Origin: an uncultured Flavobacterium sp.
GTDB taxonomy: Bacteria; Bacteroidota; Bacteroidia; Flavobacteriales; Flavobacteriaceae
Assembly: GCF_943913405.1 (NCBI RefSeq)
Contig: NZ_CALTYA010000035.1
Location: 1 to 34,967, forward strand
Direction: 5' to 3'
DNA: 34,967 nt
Shown one piece after another: positions 1 to 7,704 of the stretch. Each line of letters starts with the position of its first letter. Position 1 is the stretch's first letter. Both the position numbers and the translations under genes were made by a program. Below the pieces are notes generated by a model. That model was given only the letters and a program-made list of their open reading frames with translations. It ran no database searches and had not been told where the DNA came from.

Positions 1-30
1 ATCGATTTCGTATTTGTTAAAATAAAAAAA

Positions 31-54
31 ATCCCTTTCTGAAAAGAAAGGGAT
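31..54. terminator. Bidirectional rho-independent terminator
   Basis: A perfect 10-bp inverted repeat (ATCCCTTTCT / AGAAAGGGAT) with a GAAA loop is flanked by an A-run on the left and a T-run on the right, so it can terminate transcription from either side. It lies 23 nt beyond the stop codon of the minus-strand T9SS cargo gene and probably also ends a gene left of the window. Confidence 0.85.
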
Positions 55-77
55 TTTTGCATTTATAGAATTGCTAA

Positions 78-1421
78 TTATTTTTTAGCGAATTTGATTG
101 TTTCAGTAGCTCCTAAGTCGTTAGTAACTTGTAAAACATACATTCCTGTTTTTAAAGAAGAAACATTAATTGCAACTTCAGTTTGTGCAGAGAAATCTTG
201 GTTTAATACTTGTTTTCCTAAAATATCAAATGCAACAACTTTGCTGATGCTAGCACCTTTTAAGTTTAAAACATTGTTAGCAGGGTTTGGATAAGCAACG
301 ATTTTAGTTTGGTTGTTTGCTACAGTATTTACGCTTAATGCTGGTCCAGTATATTTGTAGATACCTCCTGGTGTAGAAGCATCTGCAGAGAATCCACCAG
401 CCCAACCAGTTGTTGCGTTTAAAAATGTAGAATCGTCTCTTTGGATTCCTGAATCTAGTACTGTCCATGTTGCTCCATGATCATTACTATAGCCACTTCC
501 AGCAGAACCTGTTCCTACTAAAGTTGTAGTTCCTGGAAGGTAAGAAACGCTAGAATATATTGTTGGTGTTCCTGTTGTACTCCAAGTTGTACCTCCGTCT
601 GTAGTTGTAAAAAGTGAAAAAGTTCCAGTAGTAAAAGTTCCAGTGCGTTTTAATAAACAACCAATTGATTCGGTGCTGAATTTTATTTCTCCACCAATAT
701 TAGTTCCTGCAAAATCAGAAAGACCACTTACGGTATTAAGTTTTGTCCATGTAATACCTCTATCTTGTGTACGATATATTTTTCCTTTATTTGTAACAAA
801 CCAAAATGAATTTCCTACACCAACATTTCCACCGTTATATCCAGCTTCACCACTTGCGCTATTTGGTAGCGAGTTATTAGGGATTGCAGTCCATGTCTCT
901 CCTCCATCTGTAGTTCTATACATCTCAAAATCAGTAGCTGAAATGCTTGGGTCGCCTTGAGAAATTCCTACGTTGGCATCAAAAAAGTGAACGACATTTA
1001 TGAAAGCAGCCGCATTTGTATAGGCTGAAGGGTTTTGTTGTGTCCAATTTAGACCTGCATCGGTTGTTTTCCAAATTCCTCCTGGCCAAGGTCCAGTAGT
1101 TGATGAGCCGTCTATTGCGCTAACCCATGCAGTAGTCATGTTTAGTGCTATTAAATTGTTTACTGATAAAGCAGGGTCACCTAAATCAATTGGTGTGGAA
1201 ACCCATGTGGTTCCTCCGTTTGTTGTTCTAATTGCGTTAGCAACAGGGGCGCTACTTCCTGATCCATCACGTGAAATTGCCCAAACATTATTTGCGTCAA
1301 AAATAGTAATGTCTTTCACTCCTCTAGATGCTTCCGCGACAGTTGTCGTTTGGGCAGTCCACTGTGCATAAGTGCTGCTTCCAGCGGCTAATAACATAGC
1401 TGATAGTAATAATTTTTTCAT
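78..1421 (-). CDS. T9SS cargo protein with sortilin/BNR-like repeats and type A sorting domain
   Basis: Predicted secreted or surface-attached protein of 447 aa. It starts with a Sec signal peptide (MKKLLLSAMLLAAGSSTYAQ). The body carries about six copies of a T-T-D/N-x-G-x-T-W motif (for example RTTNGGTTW, KTTDAGLNW, RTTDGGETW, TTTDGGTTW), the signature of sortilin/BNR or Ycf48-like beta-propeller blades. The last ~85 residues (VAYPNPANNVLNLKG, then GKQVLN, LKTGMYVLQV and a final KFAKK) match the type A C-terminal domain that directs cargo through the type IX secretion system. The ligand is unknown. The gene stands alone, with a TATCTTTG -7 box upstream and a terminator downstream. A PorT-like T9SS component is encoded elsewhere in the window (11,014-11,718). 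Confidence 0.9.
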   Translation of the reverse strand: MKKLLLSAMLLAAGSSTYAQWTAQTTTVAEASRGVKDITIFDANNVWAISRDGSGSSAPVANAIRTTNGGTTWVSTPIDLGDPALSVNNLIALNMTTAWVSAIDGSSTTGPWPGGIWKTTDAGLNWTQQNPSAYTNAAAFINVVHFFDANVGISQGDPSISATDFEMYRTTDGGETWTAIPNNSLPNSASGEAGYNGGNVGVGNSFWFVTNKGKIYRTQDRGITWTKLNTVSGLSDFAGTNIGGEIKFSTESIGCLLKRTGTFTTGTFSLFTTTDGGTTWSTTGTPTIYSSVSYLPGTTTLVGTGSAGSGYSNDHGATWTVLDSGIQRDDSTFLNATTGWAGGFSADASTPGGIYKYTGPALSVNTVANNQTKIVAYPNPANNVLNLKGASISKVVAFDILGKQVLNQDFSAQTEVAINVSSLKTGMYVLQVTNDLGATETIKFAKK

Positions 1422-1444
1422 AAAAAAGTTTTTAAGTTAAAAAC

Positions 1445-1452
1445 CAAAGATA
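1445..1452 (-). promoter_or_regulatory. Predicted -7 box for the T9SS cargo gene
   Basis: Read on the minus strand this is TATCTTTG, matching the Bacteroidota -7 consensus TAnnTTTG, 23 nt upstream of the start codon at 1421. No convincing TTG at -33 was found, so the call rests on the -7 box alone. Confidence 0.45.
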
Positions 1453-1521
1453 TAAAAATTATAAACAAAGTTCGAGGCAAAAAAATATTTTGCATTATTT
1501 TAACATGTGCTTGTTATTTTG

Positions 1522-1529
1522 TATGTTTG
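1522..1529 (+). promoter_or_regulatory. Predicted -7 box for the holin-superfamily gene
   Basis: TATGTTTG matches TAnnTTTG and lies 19 nt before the ATG at 1549. A TTG at the expected -33 spacing is not evident. Confidence 0.4.
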
Positions 1530-1548
1530 GAAGTAAAACTATATAATC

Positions 1549-1917
1549 ATGAATCTAATAATCAGAATTTTCTTAACAGCCGTTTTAGTAATGATCATTG
1601 CTCATTTTATGCCTGGAATTGCACTTCAAGGCAGTCATGGCGTTTCTTCAAGTAATTTTATGACTGCTATTTATGTTGCAATTGTTTTAGGGCTGCTGAA
1701 CTTATTTGTAAAACCAATATTAGTACTATTAACGCTTCCTGTTACCTTTTTTACCTTTGGATTGTTTTTATTGGTTATTAATGCACTCATTATTATGTTG
1801 TGCGCTAGATTGGTTGACGGTTTTGCCGTTGAGAACTTTTTAACGGCACTTTTGTTCAGCTTGATTTTGTCTATTTCGCAGTCAATAGTGTTCTCTTTGA
1901 CTGGTGGCGATAAATAA
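1549..1917 (+). CDS. Phage holin family IV / DUF360-type small membrane protein
   Basis: Integral membrane protein of 122 aa with about four hydrophobic segments (roughly residues 5-22, 38-58, 62-85 and 98-118). The order MNLIIRIFLTAVLVMIIAHF, then IYVAIVLGLLNLFVKPILVL, then a third and fourth helix is that of the 'mycobacterial 4 TMS phage holin' superfamily (PF04020), which is common in free-living bacteria outside prophages. The function is not established and no phage genes surround it. It is a single-gene unit with its own -7 box. The GGGTTGC inverted repeat at 1991-2021 could end its transcript. Confidence 0.8.
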   Translation: MNLIIRIFLTAVLVMIIAHFMPGIALQGSHGVSSSNFMTAIYVAIVLGLLNLFVKPILVLLTLPVTFFTFGLFLLVINALIIMLCARLVDGFAVENFLTALLFSLILSISQSIVFSLTGGDK

Positions 1918-1984
1918 TGCAACAAATTTTATAGCAATAACTTATCAGTTTTGTTAATGCTATATTAATACATTAACGTAAAAC

Positions 1985-2015
1985 TTGGTTGGGTTGCAAA
2001 AAAGTTATAATTTTG
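1985..2015 (+). promoter_or_regulatory. Predicted promoter of tig
   Basis: A TTG (1985-1987), a 20-nt spacer and TAATTTTG (2008-2015) reproduce the Bacteroidota -33/-7 promoter. The transcript would begin near 2021, about 20 nt before the tig ATG. The promoter is overlapped by an 11-bp inverted repeat (1991-2021). Confidence 0.65.
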
Positions 2016-2021
2016 CAACCC
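1991..2021. repeat. 11-bp perfect inverted repeat over the tig promoter
   Basis: GGGTTGCAAAA (1991-2001) and TTTTGCAACCC (2011-2021) are exact reverse complements separated by 9 nt. The right arm contains the end of the -7 box and reaches the predicted transcription start. It may be an operator for tig or a weak terminator for the upstream gene, since only a short T-stretch follows. Confidence 0.7.
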
Positions 2022-2040
2022 AATTTTAGTATGTAAAAAA

Positions 2041-3363
2041 ATGAATATTACAAGAAATAATGTTGACGCTTTAAATGCGGTGGTAACAGTTGAAATCGCT
2101 AAGGCAGATTATGCGCCTCAAGTGGATAAAGTTTTAAAAAACTATTTGAAAAACGCTAGTATTCCTGGATTTAGAAAAGGTGCGGTTCCAATGAGCTTGA
2201 TCCAAAAACAATACGGAAAAGCGGTTTTACTAGAAGAAGTAAACAAAGTTTTGCAAGATAATTTAGGAAAATATATCGCTTCAGAAAAATTAGATTTATT
2301 AGGAAATCCGGTTCCGGTGCAAAAAGAAATTAACTGGGATGAAGAAGATTTTTCGTTCGAATTTGAATTGGGAATTGCTCCGGAATTTGAGGTAAATTTA
2401 GAGGCTAAAAACGACGTAGTTCTTTACAAAATTACGGCTGACGATAAAATGTTGAACGACCAAGTAGAACGTATCCAAAAACAATACGGAAAACTTATCT
2501 CGCAAGACACAGTTGAAGAAAACTTTGACGTAACCGGAACTTTCAGAAACGAAGAAAAAGGAATCGAAAGTCCGGCAACTTTTGCTTTGGATATTTTCAA
2601 AGACAAAAAAACAGCAAAGAAATTCATCGGTAAAAAAGTGGGCGATGTGGTGACTTTGAACACAAAAGGGCTGTTTGACGACGACCACAAATTGATGGAT
2701 TATTTAAAGGTAGACCACGACGACGTTCACGGTTTAGATATCGATGTTGACTTTACAATCGAAGAAATCAACGCTACTGAATTGGCAGAATTGAACCAAG
2801 AATTGTTCGATAAATTGTTCGGAGAAGGAAATGTAACTTCTGTAGAGCAATTGAAAGAAAAAATCAAGGAAGATGCAGAAACACAATTCGCTTCTCAAGC
2901 TGACCAAAAATTCTTAAATGACGTTACGGCTTCCTTATTAGAAACTACAAAATTCGATCTTCCATCTTCATTCTTGAAAAAATGGATCCAGACTGTTGGT
3001 GAAACTCCATTGACTCCAGAACAAGCGGAAGAAGAATACGCACGTTCTGAAAACGGTTTGCGTTACCAATTAATCGAAGGAAAAGTGTTGGCTCAAAACA
3101 ATCTTCAAATCACTTTTGAAGACTTAAAGGCATACACTTCTGACGTAATCAAAAAACAAATGGCGCAGTTTGGTCAAATGAACCCAACAGAAGCTGACGT
3201 GGAAGGAATTGTTGCAAGAGTACTTTCAAACCAAGAAGAAGTAAAAAGACTTTCTCAGCAAGTAATGAGCGAAAAAATGCTAAACTTGTTCAAAGAAAAG
3301 TTGAACGCAAAAACAAAAGAGGTTTCTTACGAAGAGTTCATCAAAGAAATGTACGGAGAATAA
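2041..3363 (+). CDS. tig: Trigger factor (ribosome-associated chaperone / PPIase)
   Basis: Folds nascent chains at the ribosome exit tunnel. The protein has 440 aa, the usual length. The ribosome-docking signature GFRKGAVP sits near residues 43-50, followed by the conserved ...QYGKAVLLEEVNKVL stretch. The middle part (about residues 130-250) corresponds to the FKBP-type PPIase domain but is poorly conserved here. The C-terminal ~180 residues are the helical chaperone arms (KEKIKEDAETQFASQADQKF and onward). The start is fixed by the promoter 20 nt upstream. It is followed by a terminator and then clpP-clpX, the widespread order tig-clpP-clpX that links co-translational folding with proteolysis. 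Confidence 0.96.
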   Translation: MNITRNNVDALNAVVTVEIAKADYAPQVDKVLKNYLKNASIPGFRKGAVPMSLIQKQYGKAVLLEEVNKVLQDNLGKYIASEKLDLLGNPVPVQKEINWDEEDFSFEFELGIAPEFEVNLEAKNDVVLYKITADDKMLNDQVERIQKQYGKLISQDTVEENFDVTGTFRNEEKGIESPATFALDIFKDKKTAKKFIGKKVGDVVTLNTKGLFDDDHKLMDYLKVDHDDVHGLDIDVDFTIEEINATELAELNQELFDKLFGEGNVTSVEQLKEKIKEDAETQFASQADQKFLNDVTASLLETTKFDLPSSFLKKWIQTVGETPLTPEQAEEEYARSENGLRYQLIEGKVLAQNNLQITFEDLKAYTSDVIKKQMAQFGQMNPTEADVEGIVARVLSNQEEVKRLSQQVMSEKMLNLFKEKLNAKTKEVSYEEFIKEMYGE

Positions 3364-3390
3364 TTTTTTAGAAAGTTGTAAATGTAAAAG

Positions 3391-3424
3391 GCGTCAAAAT
3401 GAATAGTTTTGGCGCTCTTTTATT
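3391..3424 (+). terminator. Terminator after tig
   Basis: GCGTCAAAA (3391-3399) pairs with TTTTGGCGC (3407-3415), with one G-T wobble and a 7-nt loop, and is followed by TCTTTTATTT. It separates tig from the clpP-clpX unit. Confidence 0.65.
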
Positions 3425-3584
3425 TGAAGCTTTTTGTAAATTTAAATTATTAAACTGACGAATTGTCCGATTTGATAATTATCCAAATCTATTTTATAAA
3501 TTGCACGAACTTTGTTATCTTTAAAAATAGAAATTAAAATCAAAAGGCTAAAGTTCAGTTTATAATTTAGGCTTTAGACATTGT

Positions 3585-3626
3585 CTGAAAACTGCCAACT
3601 GAAAACTGCCAACTAAAAACTCATAA
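3585..3626. repeat. Heptamer tandem array upstream of clpP
   Basis: Six contiguous 7-bp units end 2 nt before the clpP ATG: CTGAAAA, CTGCCAA, CTGAAAA, CTGCCAA, then CTAAAAA and CTCATAA. The strict 7-nt phase and the alternation of two unit types recur in the etfB-etfA gap (CTGAAAA/CTGCATA). The array occupies the whole 5' leader region of clpP. Confidence 0.85.
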
Positions 3627-3628
3627 AA

Positions 3629-4288
3629 ATGGACTACGGTAAAGAATTTAAAAAATTTGCTACAAAGCACCACGGTGTAAACAGTATGTATTACGATAAA
3701 ATCGTAAGCAGTATGACACCATATATCATTGAAGAAAGACAATTAAATGTTTCGCAATTAGACGTTTTTTCACGTTTGATGATGGATAGAATTATCTTCC
3801 TTGGAACAGGAGTTGACGACCACATCGCCAATATTATCCAAGCACAATTATTGTTTTTAGAAAGCGTCGACTCTGCAAAAGACGTTCAGATTTACATCAA
3901 TTCTCCAGGCGGAAGCGTTTATGCAGGATTGGGAATTTATGACACAATGCAATACATCAAACCAGATGTAGCTACAATCTGCACAGGAATGGCGGCGTCA
4001 ATGGGAGCTGTTTTGCTTTGCGCAGGAGCAGAAGGAAAACGTTCGGCTTTGCCACATTCAAGAGTAATGATTCACCAGCCATCTGGTGGCGCACAAGGTG
4101 TTGCAACAGATATGGAAATCAACTTACGCGAAATGTTGAAGCTGAAAGAAGAACTTTACGAAATCATCTCAAAACATTCAGGACAAACTTTTGACAAAGT
4201 CCATAAAGACAGCGAAAGAGATTATTGGATGAAAGCGGATGAAGCGAAAGAATACGGAATGATTGATGAAGTGTTGAGAAGAAGTTAA
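3629..4288 (+). CDS. clpP: ATP-dependent Clp protease proteolytic subunit
   Basis: Serine peptidase that forms the tetradecameric chamber of ClpXP. It has 219 aa with the catalytic triad visible: Ser124 in GMAASMGAV, His149 in RVMIHQP and Asp198 in SERDYW. The YINSPGGSVYAGLGIYD segment (oxyanion region) and the C-terminal EAKEYGMIDEV are canonical. The N-terminus carries ~30 residues before the conserved core (probable propeptide). It is transcribed with clpX, 85 nt downstream; that gap is filled by an inverted pair of heptamer arrays. Confidence 0.97.
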   Translation: MDYGKEFKKFATKHHGVNSMYYDKIVSSMTPYIIEERQLNVSQLDVFSRLMMDRIIFLGTGVDDHIANIIQAQLLFLESVDSAKDVQIYINSPGGSVYAGLGIYDTMQYIKPDVATICTGMAASMGAVLLCAGAEGKRSALPHSRVMIHQPSGGAQGVATDMEINLREMLKLKEELYEIISKHSGQTFDKVHKDSERDYWMKADEAKEYGMIDEVLRRS

Positions 4289-4292
4289 ATTT

Positions 4293-4370
4293 AGTTTTCA
4301 GTTGATAGTTGATAGTTGACAGTTCATACGAACCAACTATCAACTCTTCACTGACAACTATCAACTAAAA
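4293..4370. repeat. Inverted pair of heptamer arrays between clpP and clpX
   Basis: The left arm (4293-4327) has five 7-bp units (AGTTTTC, AGTTGAT twice, AGTTGAC, AGTTCAT). The right arm (4336-4370) has five units of the complementary type (ACTATCA, ACTCTTC, ACTGACA, ACTATCA, ACTAAAA). The arms can pair imperfectly into a long hairpin in the clpPX transcript. The array ends 3 nt before the clpX ATG. Confidence 0.85.
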
Positions 4371-4373
4371 AAT

Positions 4374-5606
4374 ATGGCTAAAGAAGTATTAGAGTGTTCT
4401 TTTTGTGGAAGGAAAAAGCCAGAAACAAATCTGTTGATTGCAGGAATTGACGCGCATATTTGCGATAAATGCATTGAACAGGCACACGGAATTGTTGTCG
4501 AAGAATTAAGACAAAACAAAAAAGGCAATATGTCATCTGATTTGGTTTTGCAAAAGCCAAAAGAAATCAGAGCCTTTCTTGATAAGTACGTAATTGGGCA
4601 AGACCAAACTAAAAAAGTAATGTCAGTTGCGGTTTACAACCACTACAAGCGTTTGATGCAGCAGCAGTTAGACGACGAAGTGGAAATCGAGAAAAGCAAC
4701 ATCATTATGGTTGGACAAACTGGAACCGGAAAAACATTGGTGGCAAAAACCATCGCAAAAATGTTGGATGTGCCGCTGGCAATCGTTGATGCGACTGTTT
4801 TGACCGAAGCAGGTTATGTTGGAGAAGATGTGGAAAGTATTCTGACAAGATTGCTTCAAGCAGCCGATTATGACGTGGCAAAAGCCGAAAGAGGAATTGT
4901 TTTCATCGATGAGATTGATAAAATTGCTAGAAAAAGCGATAATCCATCAATCACGAGAGACGTTTCTGGAGAAGGTGTGCAACAAGCTTTACTGAAATTA
5001 TTGGAAGGAACGGTGGTAAACGTACCGCCAAAAGGTGGAAGAAAACATCCAGATCAAAAATTCGTGGAAGTAAACACGCAGAACATTTTGTTCATCGCCG
5101 GCGGTGCTTTCGACGGAGTGGAAAGAATTATTTCAAAACGTTTGAACCGTCAAGCTGTTGGATATTCTTCTTCTAAAAATGTGGATAATATCGACAAAGA
5201 CAACTTATTGCAATATATTATTCCAAAAGACATCAAAGATTTCGGATTGATTCCTGAAATTATCGGTCGTCTTCCAGTGTTAACGCACATGGATCCTTTG
5301 GATAGAGAAACATTAAGAGCTATTTTGACAGAGCCCAAAAATGCGTTAATCAAGCAATACCAAAAGCTTTTTGCCATGGATGATGTAGAATTTTCTATTT
5401 CAAATGAAGCGTTGGATTATATTGTTGACAAGGCGTTAGAGTACAAATTAGGAGCTCGCGGACTTCGTTCGTTATGCGAGGCCATCTTAACCGATGCGAT
5501 GTATGACTTGCCAAGTTCAGACCACAAAGAATTGACAATCGATGAAGATTATGCTAAAAATGCCTTAGACAAGAATCTATTGCAACGTTTGAAAGCGGCT
5601 TCTTAA
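4374..5606 (+). CDS. clpX: ATP-dependent Clp protease ATP-binding subunit ClpX
   Basis: AAA+ unfoldase that feeds substrates to ClpP, 410 aa. The N-terminal zinc-binding domain has Cys8, Cys11, Cys30 and Cys33 (CSFC ... CDKC). Walker A is GQTGTGKT (about 114-121), the pore loop is AGYVGEDVE, and Walker B is IVFIDEIDKI. The ISRDVSGEGVQQALLKLLEG-type region appears here as TRDVSGEGVQQALLK. The C-terminal small domain (YKLGARGLRSLCEAI) carries the sensor-2 arginine. Gene order and reading direction with clpP are the classical arrangement. A strong bidirectional terminator follows. Confidence 0.97.
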   Translation: MAKEVLECSFCGRKKPETNLLIAGIDAHICDKCIEQAHGIVVEELRQNKKGNMSSDLVLQKPKEIRAFLDKYVIGQDQTKKVMSVAVYNHYKRLMQQQLDDEVEIEKSNIIMVGQTGTGKTLVAKTIAKMLDVPLAIVDATVLTEAGYVGEDVESILTRLLQAADYDVAKAERGIVFIDEIDKIARKSDNPSITRDVSGEGVQQALLKLLEGTVVNVPPKGGRKHPDQKFVEVNTQNILFIAGGAFDGVERIISKRLNRQAVGYSSSKNVDNIDKDNLLQYIIPKDIKDFGLIPEIIGRLPVLTHMDPLDRETLRAILTEPKNALIKQYQKLFAMDDVEFSISNEALDYIVDKALEYKLGARGLRSLCEAILTDAMYDLPSSDHKELTIDEDYAKNALDKNLLQRLKAAS

Positions 5607-5623
5607 TTGAAATATGCAGAAAC

Positions 5624-5655
5624 AAAAAAAATCCCGATGAAAATCGGGATTTTTT
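5624..5655. terminator. Bidirectional terminator between clpX and accD
   Basis: ATCCCGAT (5631-5638), a GAAA loop and ATCGGGAT (5643-5650) are flanked by an A-run on the left and a T-run on the right. The two convergent genes clpX (+) and accD (-) share it; the accD stop codon begins 2 nt beyond the T-run. Confidence 0.88.
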
Positions 5656-5656
5656 A

Positions 5657-6511
5657 TTATCTAACAGGATTGTTTAAAATCAAATCCAAGTATAAGTTAA
5701 TCTTGTCTTTCAGTTCTTTTCTTGGCGTAATGAAATCCAAGAAACCATGCTCAAGCAAAAATTCTGCAGTTTGAAAACCTTCTGGCAAATCTTTACCAGT
5801 CGTGTCTCTCACAATTCTTGGTCCCGCGAAACCGATTAAAGCTCCCGGTTCAGAAATATTTACATCGCCCAACATTGCGTAGGAAGCCGTAGTTCCTCCA
5901 GTTGTTGGGTCAGTACAAAGTGAAATATAAGGAATTTTAGCATCTGCCAGTTGCGCTAATTTTGCAGAAGTTTTTGCCAATTGCATCAAAGAATAAGCAG
6001 CTTCCATCATTCTAGCACCGCCAGATTTTGAAATCATTACAAATGGAATATTGTTTTTGATAGAATGGTCGATTCCTCTTGCGATTTTTTCTCCAACAAC
6101 AGCTCCCATTGAACCGCCGATAAAAGCAAAATCCATACAACAAACTACCAAATCTCTACCTTTTGATTTTCCAACGGCAGTTCTAACCGCATCTTTCAAT
6201 TTGGTTTTGTCCATGGCATCTTTCAAACGGTCAGAATATTTTTTAGTATCCACGAAATGAAGCGGATCTTTTGAAGTCATCTTTGCGTCTAATTCTGTAA
6301 ATTCATTGTTGTCAAACAGAATTGAGAAATATTCTTTACTGCCAATTCTTACGTGAAAACCGTCTTCTGGACTCACATAAAGATTTCTTGCCAGCTCGTC
6401 AGCATCAATAATTTTTCCGGTTGGAGATTTATACCAAAGTCCTTTTGGAACGTCTTTTTTGTCTTCCGTTGCTGTTGTGATTCCTTTTTCTGTTCTTTTA
6501 AACCAAGCCAT
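5657..6511 (-). CDS. accD: Acetyl-CoA carboxylase carboxyltransferase beta subunit (zinc-ribbon cysteines absent)
   Basis: Beta half of the carboxyltransferase that makes malonyl-CoA for fatty acid synthesis, 284 aa. The crotonase-like core is clear: the GGSMGAVVGEKIARGID, SKSGGARMMEAAYSLMQ and DPTTGGTTASYAMLGD segments, then EPGALIGFAGPRIV. The N-terminal zinc ribbon, normally C-x2-C ... C-x2-C, has lost its cysteines: the first pair reads YKSPTGK and the second VSPEDG. The rest of the ribbon (GLWY, ELARNLYV, HVRIG) is conserved, so the fold probably remains without zinc. I believe this is shared with other flavobacteria but could not check it. The gene lies 76 nt downstream of fbaA, across a heptamer array. 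Confidence 0.95.
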   Translation of the reverse strand: MAWFKRTEKGITTATEDKKDVPKGLWYKSPTGKIIDADELARNLYVSPEDGFHVRIGSKEYFSILFDNNEFTELDAKMTSKDPLHFVDTKKYSDRLKDAMDKTKLKDAVRTAVGKSKGRDLVVCCMDFAFIGGSMGAVVGEKIARGIDHSIKNNIPFVMISKSGGARMMEAAYSLMQLAKTSAKLAQLADAKIPYISLCTDPTTGGTTASYAMLGDVNISEPGALIGFAGPRIVRDTTGKDLPEGFQTAEFLLEHGFLDFITPRKELKDKINLYLDLILNNPVR

Positions 6512-6517
6512 AATTTA

Positions 6518-6587
6518 AGTTATGAGTTAAAAGTTATGAGTTATGAGTTAAAGCCGAAACTTATAACTCATAATTCATAACTCATAA
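6518..6587. repeat. Inverted pair of heptamer arrays between fbaA and accD
   Basis: The left arm (6518-6552) has five units (AGTTATG, AGTTAAA, AGTTATG, AGTTATG, AGTTAAA). A 7-nt spacer follows, then four units of the complementary type (6560-6587: CTTATAA, CTCATAA, TTCATAA, CTCATAA). The array touches the fbaA stop codon at 6588 exactly and ends 6 nt before the accD start, filling the entire gap. Confidence 0.9.
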
Positions 6588-7655
6588 TTAAAGTGTATTA
6601 ACGTTGTTCAAGTCTTTAAAAGCTTGCTCTAATCTTGTGTTGAAAGTAACTTCACCTTCACGCATCCATTTTCTTGGATCGTAGTATTTTTTATTCGGAA
6701 CTTCTTCTCCTTCCGGATTACCAATTTGAGTTTTCAAGTAATCTACATTTTTAACGATGTAATCTCTGATTCCTTCAGTGAAAGCAAATTGAAGATCAGT
6801 ATCGATGTTCATTTTGATAACTCCATAACCTATTGCTTCTCTGATTTCTTCAACAGTTGAGCCTGAACCTCCGTGGAAAACGAAATCTACCGGGTTGGCT
6901 TCTGTATTGAATTTTTCTTGTACGAAAACTTGAGAATTGTGAAGAATTTTTGGAGTCAATTTCACGTTTCCTGGTTTGTAAACTCCGTGAACGTTTCCAA
7001 AAGCGGCAGCGATTGTAAAACGAGGGCTGATTTTCAAAAGCTCTTCGTAAGCAAAGGCAACTTCTTCTGGTTGAGTGTATAATTTTGAACTGTCAACATC
7101 AGAATTGTCAACTCCGTCTTCCTCGCCACCTGTGATTCCAAGTTCGATTTCAAGAGTCATTCCGATTTTGCTCATTCTTGTCAAATATTCTTTACAGATT
7201 TCGATATTTTCTTCAATTGGCTCTTCAGAAAGATCAATCATGTGAGAACTGAACAATGATTTTCCTGTTTCAGCGAAGTGCTTTTCAGAAGCATCTAAAA
7301 GTCCGTCGATCCATGGCAATAATTTTTTTGCACAGTGGTCAGTGTGAAGAATAACTGTCGCTCCATAAGCTTCAGCCAAAGTATGAATGTGTTTTGCTCC
7401 TGCAATTGCTCCTAAAATAGCCGCTTTTTCACCTGCATTCGACAAACCTTTTCCAGCATTGTAAATAGAACCTCCGTTTGAGAACTGAATGATAACTGGA
7501 GCATTTAGTTTTGCAGCAGTTTCTAAAACACCATTGATTGTGCTTGAGCCAGTTACGTTAACTGCAGGAAGTGCAAATCCTTTTTCTTTTGCATATTTAA
7601 AAATTTCCTGAACTTGGTCTCCCGTAGCAACGCCTGGTTTGATATTATGCGCCAT
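6588..7655 (-). CDS. fbaA: Class II fructose-bisphosphate aldolase
   Basis: Zinc-dependent aldolase that cleaves fructose-1,6-bisphosphate into glyceraldehyde-3-phosphate and DHAP in glycolysis, and does the reverse in gluconeogenesis. It has 355 aa, the length of the FbaA subgroup. The catalytic Asp and first zinc His lie in VILHTDHCAKK. Further metal ligands and phosphate contacts are in EIELGITGGEEDGVD, FGNVHGVYKPGN, FVFHGGSGST and VIKMNIDTD. It is downstream of the TamL-like gene (49-nt gap) and probably has its own promoter there (TATTTTTG at 7684-7691), so co-transcription with accD is more likely than with tamL. Confidence 0.96.
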   Translation of the reverse strand: MAHNIKPGVATGDQVQEIFKYAKEKGFALPAVNVTGSSTINGVLETAAKLNAPVIIQFSNGGSIYNAGKGLSNAGEKAAILGAIAGAKHIHTLAEAYGATVILHTDHCAKKLLPWIDGLLDASEKHFAETGKSLFSSHMIDLSEEPIEENIEICKEYLTRMSKIGMTLEIELGITGGEEDGVDNSDVDSSKLYTQPEEVAFAYEELLKISPRFTIAAAFGNVHGVYKPGNVKLTPKILHNSQVFVQEKFNTEANPVDFVFHGGSGSTVEEIREAIGYGVIKMNIDTDLQFAFTEGIRDYIVKNVDYLKTQIGNPEGEEVPNKKYYDPRKWMREGEVTFNTRLEQAFKDLNNVNTL

Positions 7656-7683
7656 TGTGTTTTTTGTTTATAGTTAAAGGTTA

Positions 7684-7691
7684 CAAAAATA
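7684..7691 (-). promoter_or_regulatory. Predicted -7 box for fbaA
   Basis: TATTTTTG on the minus strand matches TAnnTTTG and is 28 nt upstream of the fbaA start codon. No clear TTG is found at the usual -33 distance. Confidence 0.4.
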
Positions 7692-7704
7692 ATAATTTCT
7701 GAAT

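Noticed and set aside
1549..1917. Prophage holin
   Set aside because: No endolysin or other phage genes; the family is common in ordinary chromosomes.
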